Assembly: GCA_016208845.1 (NCBI GenBank)
Contig: JACQXH010000046.1
Location: 1-10,936 of the forward strand
Source of the DNA: Nitrospirota bacterium
GTDB lineage: Bacteria > Nitrospirota > Thermodesulfovibrionia > UBA6902 > BMS3Bbin08
DNA length: 10,936 nt
Reading direction: 5' to 3'
Positions within the stretch are counted from its first letter, which is position 1. Each line of letters opens with the position of its first letter. The notes under the pieces were generated by a model that was not told the DNA's origin, ran no database searches, and was given only the letters and a program-made list of their open reading frames with translations. This document shows, one piece after another, positions 1 through 6,796 of the stretch. The position numbers were made by a program, and so were the translations under genes.

Positions 1-551
1 ACCGAGGGAAGGGCCCCTTCCATCCCGGCAACGACAACAATTACACGGGACTCTTTCATAAGTTCACTGTTATCCATCAGCCTGTGCAGTCCTGCAACCC
101 CGACATCATAAACTGTATGCACCTTACTGCCGAGAAAAGAAGCGGTCACAGAGGCCTCCTCTGCTACAGCCATGTCAGATGTTCCTGCGGTCAAGACGAG
201 TATATTGCCTCTCTTCTTTTGTTCTTCTCCGATTGAGATCATGCCCGACGCAGGATGAAATACGGCGTTTTTGATCTTAAGGGAATTGAATATCTTTTCC
301 GAGGCCCTTGAAATCAGAAAACTCCTGCTCTTTTTATACATGGCCCGTGCTATTTGAACCACCTGTTTTTCTGTTTTGCCTGCGGCAAAAATTACCTCAG
401 GCACGCCCTGCCTAAGATGCCTGTGGTGGTCGATCTTCGCAAAAGAGATGTCTTCATATGGAAGATGCTTGAGTTTTTTGAGAGCTTCTTCAACTGAGAT
501 ACGGTCTGCTTTCAGTGAGTATAAAGTTTGTTTAAGTTTCTTAGTGTCCAT
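1..551 (-). CDS. larB: Nickel pincer cofactor biosynthesis protein LarB (5' part, runs off window)
   Basis: The reverse strand reads open from an ATG at 551 to the window edge, giving about 183 residues with no stop. The N-terminus (MDTKKLKQTLYSLKADRISV, then a helix-rich segment ending in FAKIDHHRHLRQGVPEVIFA) and the later stretch ILVLTAGTSDMAVAEEA with TVYDVGVAGLHR and VVVAGMEGALPS match LarB, an AIR-carboxylase (PurE)-like enzyme. In the known pathway LarB carboxylates and hydrolyses nicotinic acid adenine dinucleotide, the first step to the nickel-pincer nucleotide used by lactate racemase and relatives. A GGAG lies upstream of the ATG, separated from it by 11 bases. The family is usually about 250 residues, so roughly the last quarter is outside the window. 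The upstream neighbour gpsA is on the same strand, with a 117-base spacer. A plain PurE is less likely because of the long N-terminal extension. Confidence 0.93.
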   Translation of the reverse strand, partial: MDTKKLKQTLYSLKADRISVEEALKKLKHLPYEDISFAKIDHHRHLRQGVPEVIFAAGKTEKQVVQIARAMYKKSRSFLISRASEKIFNSLKIKNAVFHPASGMISIGEEQKKRGNILVLTAGTSDMAVAEEASVTASFLGSKVHTVYDVGVAGLHRLMDNSELMKESRVIVVVAGMEGALPS

Positions 552-572
552 AAAATATTTTTCTCCATTGCC

Positions 573-647
573 GTCATTCCGGCTTGTCCGGAATCCTCCT
601 TGAACACTCCCTATTCAGAACAAAGATTACCGACAAGCGGGAATGAC
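573..647. repeat. REP-like inverted repeat between gpsA and larB
   Basis: The arm at 573-589 (GTCATTCCGGCTTGTCC) pairs with the arm at 631-647 (CGACAAGCGGGAATGAC) at 15 of 17 positions, with about 41 bases between. It is not followed by a T-run on either transcribed strand, so it is not a standard terminator. The first 19 bases (573-591) recur exactly, in inverted orientation, at 9535-9553, and the core CCGGCTTGTCCG recurs at 10676-10687. This marks a dispersed genomic repeat. Confidence 0.8.
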
Positions 648-668
648 AAAAAATAAAAAACATTCTTT

Positions 669-1658
669 TCAAAACTCCGATTTCAAAGCGCGGTTCATAA
701 GCATCTTTACAGCCCCGGCAGGATCCTTGCCTTTGTACAACACTTCATGAACCTGTTCAACTATGGGCATTTCTGCGCCATGCCTTCGGGAAAGCTCATA
801 AGCTGAAAGCGACGTAGCTACCCCTTCAGCAATACTCTTAGTAGAAGATAATATCTCATTGAGCTTAATGCCTTTCCCAAGATTTACACCAACAGAATAA
901 TTTCTTGATAATGCACCTGTGCATGTCAGTACAAGGTCGCCAAGCCCGCTCAGTCCTGAGAAAGTCATCGGGTCGGCCCCCATGGCCCTGCCCAGTCTTT
1001 TGATCTCGGCAAGTCCTCTTGTAATAAGGGCGGCCCTTGCATTATGGCCCAGGCCGAGCCCGTCCGATATGCCTGATGCTATTGCAATGACATTCTTTAA
1101 GGCGCCGCCGAGCTCTACTCCAAGCACATCATTATGGGTATAGACCCTGAAGTAGTTAGTATTGAAAATCTCCTGCAGATCATGCCCGATATCAGGGCTT
1201 TTTGTTGCTAGCGTTACAGCTGTAGGGAGTTTATTTGCGACTTCCTTTGCAAAACTCGGCCCTGAAAGGACCGCAGCATCCCTGCCTGTCAGCTCCCCAA
1301 GTATTTGAGATACGGTCTTGAGGCTTTCCTGTTCAATTCCCTTTGAAGCGCTCACTAAAAAAGCATCTCTTGAAATATGATCGGCTGCTGTTTTAAATAT
1401 TGTGCGGGTAAATTGGGTCGGAATGACATTTACTATGCAGGAAGCATTATTCACCGCATCTTTTATGCTCTGCGTGGCCACTAGCCCGGCGGACAGAGGA
1501 ACTCCGGGCAAATAAATACTGTTCAAATGCGAACTGTTTATCTCGTCAACCAGCCTTTCTTCAAAGGCCCAGAGGATCACTTTATGTTTTTTCTCCGCGA
1601 GAAGATTGGCAAGGGTCGTCCCCCAGCTTCCGGCACCTATTACTGAAATATTGCTCAT
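669..1658 (-). CDS. gpsA: NAD(P)+-dependent glycerol-3-phosphate dehydrogenase
   Basis: A 329-residue cytosolic enzyme that reduces dihydroxyacetone phosphate to sn-glycerol-3-phosphate, the backbone for phospholipid synthesis. The nucleotide-binding motif GAGSWG is at residues 8-13. The conserved lysines sit in SASKG (K106) and GALKN (K188), the latter being the family's catalytic lysine. NARAAL begins at 207 and the SGLSGLGDL segment lies around 234-242. Length is normal for the family (330-340). The frame is open upstream to 1694, but the extra 12 residues would be encoded by the repeat array at 1677-1709 and have no family counterpart. The ATG at 1658, directly before SNISVIGAG, is therefore preferred. 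Only a weak GGGA lies before it. The upstream neighbour is glnS on the same strand, 93 bases away. Confidence 0.96.
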   Translation of the reverse strand: MSNISVIGAGSWGTTLANLLAEKKHKVILWAFEERLVDEINSSHLNSIYLPGVPLSAGLVATQSIKDAVNNASCIVNVIPTQFTRTIFKTAADHISRDAFLVSASKGIEQESLKTVSQILGELTGRDAAVLSGPSFAKEVANKLPTAVTLATKSPDIGHDLQEIFNTNYFRVYTHNDVLGVELGGALKNVIAIASGISDGLGLGHNARAALITRGLAEIKRLGRAMGADPMTFSGLSGLGDLVLTCTGALSRNYSVGVNLGKGIKLNEILSSTKSIAEGVATSLSAYELSRRHGAEMPIVEQVHEVLYKGKDPAGAVKMLMNRALKSEF

Positions 1659-1676
1659 AAATTTTCCCGTGCTGAT

Positions 1677-1751
1677 CCAGAATACAGGATGCAAGATTCA
1701 GGACTCCAGCTATTTGTTTTTATCATGTATCGTGTATCATGGATCTTGAAT
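1677..1751. repeat. Inverted pair of degenerate 7-mer arrays (gpsA-glnS spacer)
   Basis: The left array (1677-1709) reads in steps of seven: CAGAATA, CAGGATG, CAAGATT, CAGGACT. The right array (1721-1751) reads ATCATGT, ATCGTGT, ATCATGG, ATCTTGA. The right units are roughly the reverse complement of the left ones, so the spacer could fold into an imperfect hairpin. The right array directly abuts the glnS stop codon. The left array ends 18 bases from the gpsA start and explains the spurious upstream extension of its frame. Confidence 0.7.
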
Positions 1752-3449
1752 CTATTTTTTTAAAGTCTTCTCAACCTTCGCCCAAGTATCTTTTAAAGAA
1801 ACTGTCCTGTTGAATACAAGCCTGCCGCCGGATGAATCCGTATCAACACAGAAATATCCCATCCTCTCAAATTGATATTTGCAGCCGGGTTTTGCGCCCG
1901 TGAGAGATCGTTCAAGCTTGCAGCCTGATAATATCTCCAGCGAATTAAGATTCATAATGGATCTGAAATCCTTGCCCTCTTCCACGTCATCAGGGTCCGG
2001 TTGTGTCAATAAGTAATCATACAAACGGGCTTCTGCATCTATTGCATGGTCAGCAGAGACCCAGTGAATGGTTGCCTTTACCTTGCGTCCGCCAGGCGCA
2101 TCGCCTCCTCTGGTAGCAGGGTCATATGTGCAGTGCAATTCTTCAACCTCTCCGGTTTTATCGTCCTTCACAGTGTGTACACATGTAATAAAATATGCGT
2201 ACCTCAGACGGACCTCCCGTCCCGGAGCAAGACGGAAAAACTGCTTGGGCGGGTCTTCCCGAAAATCATCTTTCTCAATATACAGCACCCGTGAAAAAGG
2301 AACTTTTCGTGTCCCCATGCCGGGGTCTTCCGGATTATTTACCGCATCCATTTCTTCTGTTTTATCTTCAGGATAATTAATGATGACCACCTTGAGCGGA
2401 CGGAGCACTGCCATGACACGCGGAGCAGTTTTATTAAGATCCTCACGTATGCAATACTCAAGAAGCGCGATATCCACAACACTATCCCTCTTGGCAACGC
2501 CTATACGCTCGGCAAAGTTCCTTATGGCTTCGGGTGTATAACCCCTTCTGCGCAGGCCCGAAATGGTGGACATACGGGGGTCATCCCATCCTGTTACAAA
2601 GCCGCCTTCGACAAGTTGTATGAATTTCCGCTTGCTCATAACTGTGTAACTCAGATTGAGCCTGGCAAATTCAATCTGCCGGGGATGACACTCAACTTTC
2701 AATTCATCAAGAAACCAGTCATAGAGGGGACGGTGGTCCTCAAATTCAAGAGTACATATCGAATGAGTTATCCCTTCTATCGAGTCAGAGATACAATGCG
2801 CATAGTCGTACATCGGATAGATGCACCACTTATTGCCTGTCCTGTGATGATCTGCATGGAGAATGCGGTACATCACAGGGTCACGCATATTTATGTTGCC
2901 TGAGGCCATGTCGATCTTTGCCCGAAGCGTGCGTGAGCCGTCAGGAAATTCTCCTGCCCGCATGCGCTCAAACAGATCAAGATTTTCTTCAACAGTACGA
3001 CCGCGGTACGGGCTTTCTTTCCCCGGCGCTGTCAAAGTGCCGCGGTACTCCCTCATCTTATCAGCGCTCAGATCACAAACATACGCCTTTCCCTTCCTGA
3101 TAAGGTCCAAAGCGCATTCGTAAAACCTCTCAAAATAGTCCGAGGCGTAGTACATCCTGTCCTGCCAGTCGAAACCGAGCCAGCGAACATCCTGCTGGAT
3201 AGACTCTACATATTCAACTTCCTCTTTGGTAGGGTTAGTGTCGTCCATCCTGAGATTACAGAGCCCGTTGAAGTCTTTTGCAATGCCGAAGTTGAGGCAG
3301 ATCGATTTCGCATGGCCGATATGCAGATGGCCGTTCGGCTCAGGCGGAAACCGCGTATGGACACGGCTATTATTTTTTCCTGTCCTCAGGTCTTCCTTGA
3401 TGATGTCCCTGATAAAATCAGAGGGACGGTTGAAGTCAGGTGTTGTCAT
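1752..3449 (-). CDS. glnS: Glutaminyl-tRNA synthetase
   Basis: A 565-residue class I aminoacyl-tRNA synthetase that charges tRNA-Gln directly with glutamine. The ATP-binding motif is in PPEPNGHLHIGHAKSI (HIGH at 43-46) and the second signature is VMSKRK (MSK at 271-273). The stretch CNLRMDDTNPTKEE and the C-terminal beta-barrel region with CKYQFERMGYFCVDTDSS are typical of bacterial GlnS. Length is close to the E. coli enzyme (about 554). The start MTTPDFNRPSDFIRDIIKED aligns with the usual GlnS N-terminus. No Shine-Dalgarno sequence is visible before this ATG; the 15 bases upstream are AT-rich. No in-frame repeat is visible in this gene. Bacterial GlnS is generally thought to have come from eukaryotes by transfer. 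Its presence suggests the Glu-to-Gln transamidation route is not the sole source of Gln-tRNA here. Confidence 0.97.
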   Translation of the reverse strand: MTTPDFNRPSDFIRDIIKEDLRTGKNNSRVHTRFPPEPNGHLHIGHAKSICLNFGIAKDFNGLCNLRMDDTNPTKEEVEYVESIQQDVRWLGFDWQDRMYYASDYFERFYECALDLIRKGKAYVCDLSADKMREYRGTLTAPGKESPYRGRTVEENLDLFERMRAGEFPDGSRTLRAKIDMASGNINMRDPVMYRILHADHHRTGNKWCIYPMYDYAHCISDSIEGITHSICTLEFEDHRPLYDWFLDELKVECHPRQIEFARLNLSYTVMSKRKFIQLVEGGFVTGWDDPRMSTISGLRRRGYTPEAIRNFAERIGVAKRDSVVDIALLEYCIREDLNKTAPRVMAVLRPLKVVIINYPEDKTEEMDAVNNPEDPGMGTRKVPFSRVLYIEKDDFREDPPKQFFRLAPGREVRLRYAYFITCVHTVKDDKTGEVEELHCTYDPATRGGDAPGGRKVKATIHWVSADHAIDAEARLYDYLLTQPDPDDVEEGKDFRSIMNLNSLEILSGCKLERSLTGAKPGCKYQFERMGYFCVDTDSSGGRLVFNRTVSLKDTWAKVEKTLKK

Positions 3450-3501
3450 AAGAAGAATATTTTAGCACATCCAGCCAAGTCCTAACCTGCATTATCTTAA
3501 A

Positions 3502-3644
3502 TCAGGAGCAGGCATGGATAAAAACATATTTTGCGATACCTTGGCGATAATATTATAAACACTGTCCGCAGTAAAATGGCGCCAAAGATCTTTCTAATTA
3601 ATCATATCGCATTAAAGATGTTTGTTAGCCATGCCTGCTCCTGA
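3502..3644. repeat. 143-base terminal-inverted-repeat element (MITE-like or large hairpin) between gltX and glnS
   Basis: A perfect 16-base inverted repeat bounds it: TCAGGAGCAGGCATGG at 3502-3517 and CCATGCCTGCTCCTGA at 3629-3644. The pairing continues imperfectly inward for about 25 more bases (ATAAAAACATATTTTGCGAT against ATCGCATTAAAGATGTTTG), then TTGGCG/CGCCAA and ACTG/CAGT close around TCCG. The whole unit could therefore fold as one long stem. It has no coding capacity and no clear 7-base period. No target-site duplication is evident and no strong T-run follows on the minus strand, so a classical terminator is unlikely. It fills most of the 241-base gap between the gltX stop and the glnS start. 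Confidence 0.8.
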
Positions 3645-3690
3645 AAAAATCTATAAATTAAGAGGGCTGAATAATGATGATCCAAAACGA

Positions 3691-5169
3691 TCACACATTT
3701 ATTGCTCGTATTGCAGTCTCCAGTCTTTTAATCGTCTTCTCTTTCCCGACTATCTCAAGGACCTCAAATATCCCCGGGCTTTCCGTACCACCGGTCATCG
3801 CAACACGGACAGGCTGTGCCAGGTCTTTAAGCTTGATGCCGCGTTTTTCGACGATCGCCTTAAATATACCCTCAATCTCCTGGTGCGAAAATTCAATTGC
3901 TGATTCAAGACTGCTTTTTAATTCGGTTAACAGTCCTCTGCTCTTTTCATTCAGAAATTTACTTTTTGCCTGTTCATTATATTCAACTTCATCAACAATG
4001 TAATAACGCAGAGAATGTGCAAGCTCAACCAGTGTCTTTGAACGTTCCTTCAAGGTGTCTATCGCTTTACAGAGCCATTCCTTATCAATGACCCGTCCTT
4101 CGTTAATAATCTTTTCTCCAACAAGGAACGGCGTAATAAGTTCGGCTAATTGCTCTGACGAAGAATGGATTATATACTGGCTGTTAAGCCAGAGAAGTTT
4201 TTCAGGATTAAAAACCGCTGCCGCCTTGCCGACATTATCAAATGAAAAATGTCTGGTTAATTCCTCCCGTGAAAAGACCTCCTGATCTCCATATGACCAC
4301 CCAAGCCGCACAAGATAATTCACAAGCGCATCAGGCAGGTATCCCATTTCCTTATATGCCATGACTGATGTTGCTCCATGCCTCTTTGAGAGACGCGCCT
4401 TGTCTGAGCCCAGTATCATGGGCAGATGGGCGAATTTGGGTATTTCATATCCGAGAGCTTTATAAATGTGAATTTGTTTAGGCGTGTTGTTTAAATGATC
4501 ATCTCCCCTGATAACGTGCGTGATCTTCATGTCAACGTCATCAACTACCACTGTGAAATTATATGTCGGCGTTCTGTCAGAGCGCATAATAATTAAATCA
4601 TCAAGCTGATTGTTTTCAAAAACCACCTTTCCTCTTATCAGATCCTCAACAACTGTTTCCCCTTCCTGCGGCATTTTGAACCGTACAGCAGCATTTCCTC
4701 CCTGCCCCTGGACCCATGACCCTTGGATCCTCGACTCCTCGACCCCTCGGAAGCGAGTCGTATCGACTTGAACCCGTTTTATGTTTCTGCACCTTCCGTC
4801 ATACTTCGGCTGTTTACCCGTTGCGATCGCCAGTTTCCGCCTCTCTTCAAGTTCTTCCGCAGAGCAGTAGCAATGATATGCCCTGCCCTCTCTTACTAGC
4901 CTGTCAATATAATTCCTGTAAACATCGAACCTGTCCGTCTGCCTGAATGGCCCCTCATCCCAATCCAGTCCGAGCCATTTCATACCCTCAATTATTGCAT
5001 CAATATATTCATCGGTTGAGCGGCTCCTGTCAGTGTCTTCGATCCTTAATATGAAAGACCCGTTATTGTGGTGCGCGAACAGCCAGTTAAAAAGTGCGGT
5101 CCTCGCACCTCCTATATGAAGATGCCCCGTCGGACTCGGCGCAAAACGAACCCGGATTTTTTCAGTCAA
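3691..5169 (-). CDS. gltX: Glutamyl-tRNA synthetase
   Basis: A 492-residue class I synthetase that charges tRNA-Glu, supplying both translation and tetrapyrrole synthesis. The ATP-binding signature is in PSPTGHLHIGGARTAL (HIGG at 18-21) and the KMSKS-type loop is KARLSKRHG (257-265). WLGLDWDEGP (65-74) is typical of the catalytic core. Cysteines at 100, 102 and 127 match the zinc-site region of the E. coli enzyme, with Asn rather than His at 129. The start is a TTG at 5169, supported by a strong AAGGAGG five bases upstream; no nearby ATG fits. It is about 20 residues longer than E. coli GltX. The excess is explained by residues about 134-158, which are encoded by a repeat array inserted in frame, just before AVRFKMP. 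The array replaces what is usually a short loop. Confidence 0.97.
   Translation of the reverse strand: MTEKIRVRFAPSPTGHLHIGGARTALFNWLFAHHNNGSFILRIEDTDRSRSTDEYIDAIIEGMKWLGLDWDEGPFRQTDRFDVYRNYIDRLVREGRAYHCYCSAEELEERRKLAIATGKQPKYDGRCRNIKRVQVDTTRFRGVEESRIQGSWVQGQGGNAAVRFKMPQEGETVVEDLIRGKVVFENNQLDDLIIMRSDRTPTYNFTVVVDDVDMKITHVIRGDDHLNNTPKQIHIYKALGYEIPKFAHLPMILGSDKARLSKRHGATSVMAYKEMGYLPDALVNYLVRLGWSYGDQEVFSREELTRHFSFDNVGKAAAVFNPEKLLWLNSQYIIHSSSEQLAELITPFLVGEKIINEGRVIDKEWLCKAIDTLKERSKTLVELAHSLRYYIVDEVEYNEQAKSKFLNEKSRGLLTELKSSLESAIEFSHQEIEGIFKAIVEKRGIKLKDLAQPVRVAMTGGTESPGIFEVLEIVGKEKTIKRLETAIRAINV
4705..4767. repeat. Repeat array inserted in frame in gltX
   Basis: On the plus strand the units are CCCCTGG, ACCCATG and ACCCTTG (7 bases each), then GATCCTCG, ACTCCTCG and ACCCCTCG (8 bases each), spanning 4705-4749. 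These are followed by GAAGCGAGTC and AGTCGTATCGAC (4750-4767), both of which recur in the spacer before dapB (9490-9499 and 9507-9518). On the coding strand this gives the low-complexity peptide TTRFRGVEESRIQGSWVQGQ within GltX, between the conserved YDGRCRN and AVRFKMP blocks. Confidence 0.75.
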
Positions 5170-5174
5170 AACAG

Positions 5175-5181
5175 CCTCCTT
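5175..5181 (-). promoter_or_regulatory. Shine-Dalgarno of gltX, fixing its TTG start
   Basis: The coding strand reads AAGGAGG, five bases before the TTG at 5167-5169. This is the strongest ribosome binding site in the window and decides the unusual start codon. Confidence 0.85.
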
Positions 5182-5189
5182 CTCTTTTT

Positions 5190-5281
5190 CGTTATGTGTA
5201 ATACGTAATGCGTTATGAGTTATTATTTGTTATACTACTTCATACCCATTACGCTTTACGCATCACAATTCACGTTTTACC
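5190..5281. repeat. Inverted pair of degenerate 7-mer arrays (gltX-tilS spacer)
   Basis: The left array (5190-5231) steps in sevens: CGTTATG, TGTAATA, CGTAATG, CGTTATG, AGTTATT, ATTTGTT. The right array (5247-5281) steps CATTACG, CTTTACG, CATCACA, ATTCACG, TTTTACC, close to the reverse complement. The two halves can pair with a short loop around 5232-5246. The array fills the spacer upstream of the gltX ribosome binding site and touches the stop codon of the displaced tilS tail. Confidence 0.8.
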
Positions 5282-5353
5282 TTTCGATATTATAAGCTTT
5301 AGAAATTTTTCTGTCTTATCAGTTGCTTTGAATCTCTCATCAGACCTGTATAA
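5270..5353 (-). pseudogene. Displaced C-terminal end of TilS in another frame
   Basis: Just past and overlapping the tilS stop, the minus strand carries 27 codons and a TGA in a different frame, reading LYRSDERFKATDKT and then EKFLKLIISKGKT. The YR-DERFK-T-KT pattern is what I expect at the extreme C-terminus of many TilS proteins. It indicates that the tilS frame lost about 27 codons (not a multiple of three bases) between KKLQDFF and this tail, leaving the tail out of frame. It has no start of its own. Confidence 0.65.
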
Positions 5354-6662
5354 CAAAAAAATCCTGGAGTTTTTTCCGCCTGCCGAAACCAAGCGGGTAG
5401 AAAAAATCTCCATTCTTTGTTGCCCTCAAATGAAGCGTGTTTCTCAATTTGTCTGCATCCAATATCGCAGTTGTCTTCCCGTCTCCGCGGTCCTCGATCT
5501 TCTCCGCCAGAAAAGCTTTTAATACATATCCGCTCTCGCCCAGGACAACTTCTCCGGGCATACTTACGGCATAACAGCCGAGACTTTTCGGAATATCAGT
5601 CGTCATAACAAGGGTTGAATAATTCTTTATGACCCTTAACCCCTTCGGCAGGTAAATTCTGTCTCCCGGTTTTCCATGCTTTATAAGGTTGATAATGCCC
5701 TCAATATGTATGAACTGCATTCCCCTGAGACCCTTTGTCACTTCTACTGCCCTTCTCAGCACCCTCCTGAGTATTACCTTATTCATTGCCTCAAGAGGCG
5801 CAAGGAATAAATTAATCCGTGAATCTGTTTTCCCGCTTACAAGTTTCATCAGGGTCTTTGTAACTATAATCTCAAAATATCTCTCTTCCTCCCTCATGAT
5901 ATCTGTTGTCCGGCAGATGTTTTGCACAAGGGAAGGATTTCTCTTCTTCAGCCCGGTTATCACGGAAGACCTTATCCAGTTTCTGAGATAATCACTTTTC
6001 AGGTTTGATGAATCAACCATAAAAGGCCGTGACGCGCGACAAGTAATGGGTGACGAGTCAGAGGCCAGAAATTCTTCTATATGCTTACGCTCGATTCCGA
6101 TCAGCGGCCTGATGATCAATGTACTTCCTTGAACTCCTGACCCCTGACCCCTGCCTGTCCGGCAGGCAGGCCTGACCCCTGACCCGCTTCTGATAGGCGG
6201 AATGCCTGTAAGTCCGGCAGGGCCGGCCCCTCTGAGAAGCCTCATAAAGAAAGTCTCTATCTGGTCGTCTGCTGTGTGTCCAAGAGCGATTTTTGCCGCT
6301 CCTGTCTCTTTTGAGACCTCATTATAGGCCTGATATCTCAACTCTCTCGCAGCCTCCTGCCTGTTAAGATTATTCTTGTCCGCATACTGAATAACGTCAA
6401 TATACCTTGTGTAAAATCCCAGCCCGAGTTTTTCACAGAATTCCCTGCAGAATGTTTTTTCATTCTCAACCTCATCAGGCCTTAGCCCGTGATCCACATA
6501 AACCGCGTTTAATGTCAAATTGAAATCTGCTATAAATTCATGTAGAATAATCGCAAGACACACTGAATCCGGACCGCCGGAGAGCCCGATTAAAATACGG
6601 TCGCCCTCTGTCAGCATCGAATATTTGTTAATGGTCTCTTTTATCTTTTTCAGTAATTCCAT
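5340..6662 (-). CDS. tilS: tRNA(Ile)-lysidine synthetase, C-terminally truncated
   Basis: TilS converts the wobble cytidine of tRNA-Ile(CAU) to lysidine so that it reads AUA; the activity is normally essential. The PP-loop ATPase motif SGGPDS is at residues 28-33, VDHGLRPDE follows at 56-64, and ALGHTADDQIETFFMRLLRG (126-145) is diagnostic. The ATG at 6662 (MELLKK) is preferred; a TTG two codons earlier is possible. There is no Shine-Dalgarno sequence, but a TATAAT lies nine bases before the ATG, so a leaderless transcript is conceivable. Two repeat arrays are inserted in frame (residues about 159-181 and 201-211). The protein stops after KKLQDFFVIQV, inside the C-terminal tRNA-binding domain, and its expected end is found out of frame immediately downstream. 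It is divergent from lysA. The protein is 440 residues including the inserts. Confidence 0.93.
   Translation of the reverse strand: MELLKKIKETINKYSMLTEGDRILIGLSGGPDSVCLAIILHEFIADFNLTLNAVYVDHGLRPDEVENEKTFCREFCEKLGLGFYTRYIDVIQYADKNNLNRQEAARELRYQAYNEVSKETGAAKIALGHTADDQIETFFMRLLRGAGPAGLTGIPPIRSGSGVRPACRTGRGQGSGVQGSTLIIRPLIGIERKHIEEFLASDSSPITCRASRPFMVDSSNLKSDYLRNWIRSSVITGLKKRNPSLVQNICRTTDIMREEERYFEIIVTKTLMKLVSGKTDSRINLFLAPLEAMNKVILRRVLRRAVEVTKGLRGMQFIHIEGIINLIKHGKPGDRIYLPKGLRVIKNYSTLVMTTDIPKSLGCYAVSMPGEVVLGESGYVLKAFLAEKIEDRGDGKTTAILDADKLRNTLHLRATKNGDFFYPLGFGRRKKLQDFFVIQV
6028..6062. repeat. Second in-frame 7-mer array in tilS (five units)
   Basis: Exactly five 7-mers: CGTGACG, CGCGACA, AGTAATG, GGTGACG, AGTCAGA. 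They encode about SDSSPITCRAS in TilS, between EEFLA and RPFMVDSSN, where homologues normally run almost directly from the helix into a GxPFxxDxSN-type motif. The repeat word differs from the other array in the same gene. Confidence 0.65.
6126..6190. repeat. First in-frame repeat array in tilS, with a central palindrome
   Basis: Units TCCTTGA, ACTCCTGA, CCCCTGA and CCCCTGC lead into a 21-base near-perfect palindrome at 6150-6170 (CCTGCC...GGCAGG). CCTGA and CCCCTGA follow. On the coding strand it gives the Gly/Ser/Arg-rich insert around residues 159-181 of TilS, between LTGIPPIR and the IIRPLIGI block. In homologues these are separated by only a few residues. A close relative of the palindrome occurs at 10631-10650. 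Confidence 0.75.
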
Positions 6663-6687
6663 AAACAAATAATTATAACTTAAAATG

Positions 6688-6790
6688 AGGATTCATGGAG
6701 AAAAGTTTGGTGCAGGATTCATGATTCAGGATACAAAATTCATGCTAATCTCAACTTCAATTATCCTGCGTCCCGCATCCTGGATCTTGT
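6688..6790. repeat. Inverted 7-mer arrays in the tilS-lysA divergent spacer
   Basis: The left array (6713-6747) reads CAGGATT, CATGATT, CAGGATA, CAAAATT, CATGCTA, with an outlying GAGGATT at 6688. The right array (6763-6790) reads ATCCTGC, GTCCCGC, ATCCTGG, ATCTTGT, close to the reverse complement. The array ends six bases before the lysA ATG. Any regulatory signal of lysA must therefore lie in or across the repeat. No Shine-Dalgarno sequence is visible. Confidence 0.8.
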
Positions 6791-6796
6791 AATATT

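Noticed and set aside
573..660. Rho-independent terminator of gpsA
   Set aside because: The hairpin is present, but the A/T-rich run lies on the wrong side for minus-strand transcription; the sequence recurs elsewhere as a repeat.
1659..1694. Longer gpsA start adding 12 residues
   Set aside because: The extra residues are encoded largely by the 7-mer array and have no counterpart before the conserved SNISVIGAG start.
3502..3644. T-box or other known riboswitch upstream of glnS
   Set aside because: I see no T-box consensus or specifier layout; the region is explained by long terminal inverted repeats.
6662..6685. Promoter of tilS based on TATAAT nine bases before the ATG
   Set aside because: There is no acceptable -35 box at the right distance and the region is AT-rich, so chance is likely; mentioned only in the tilS entry.
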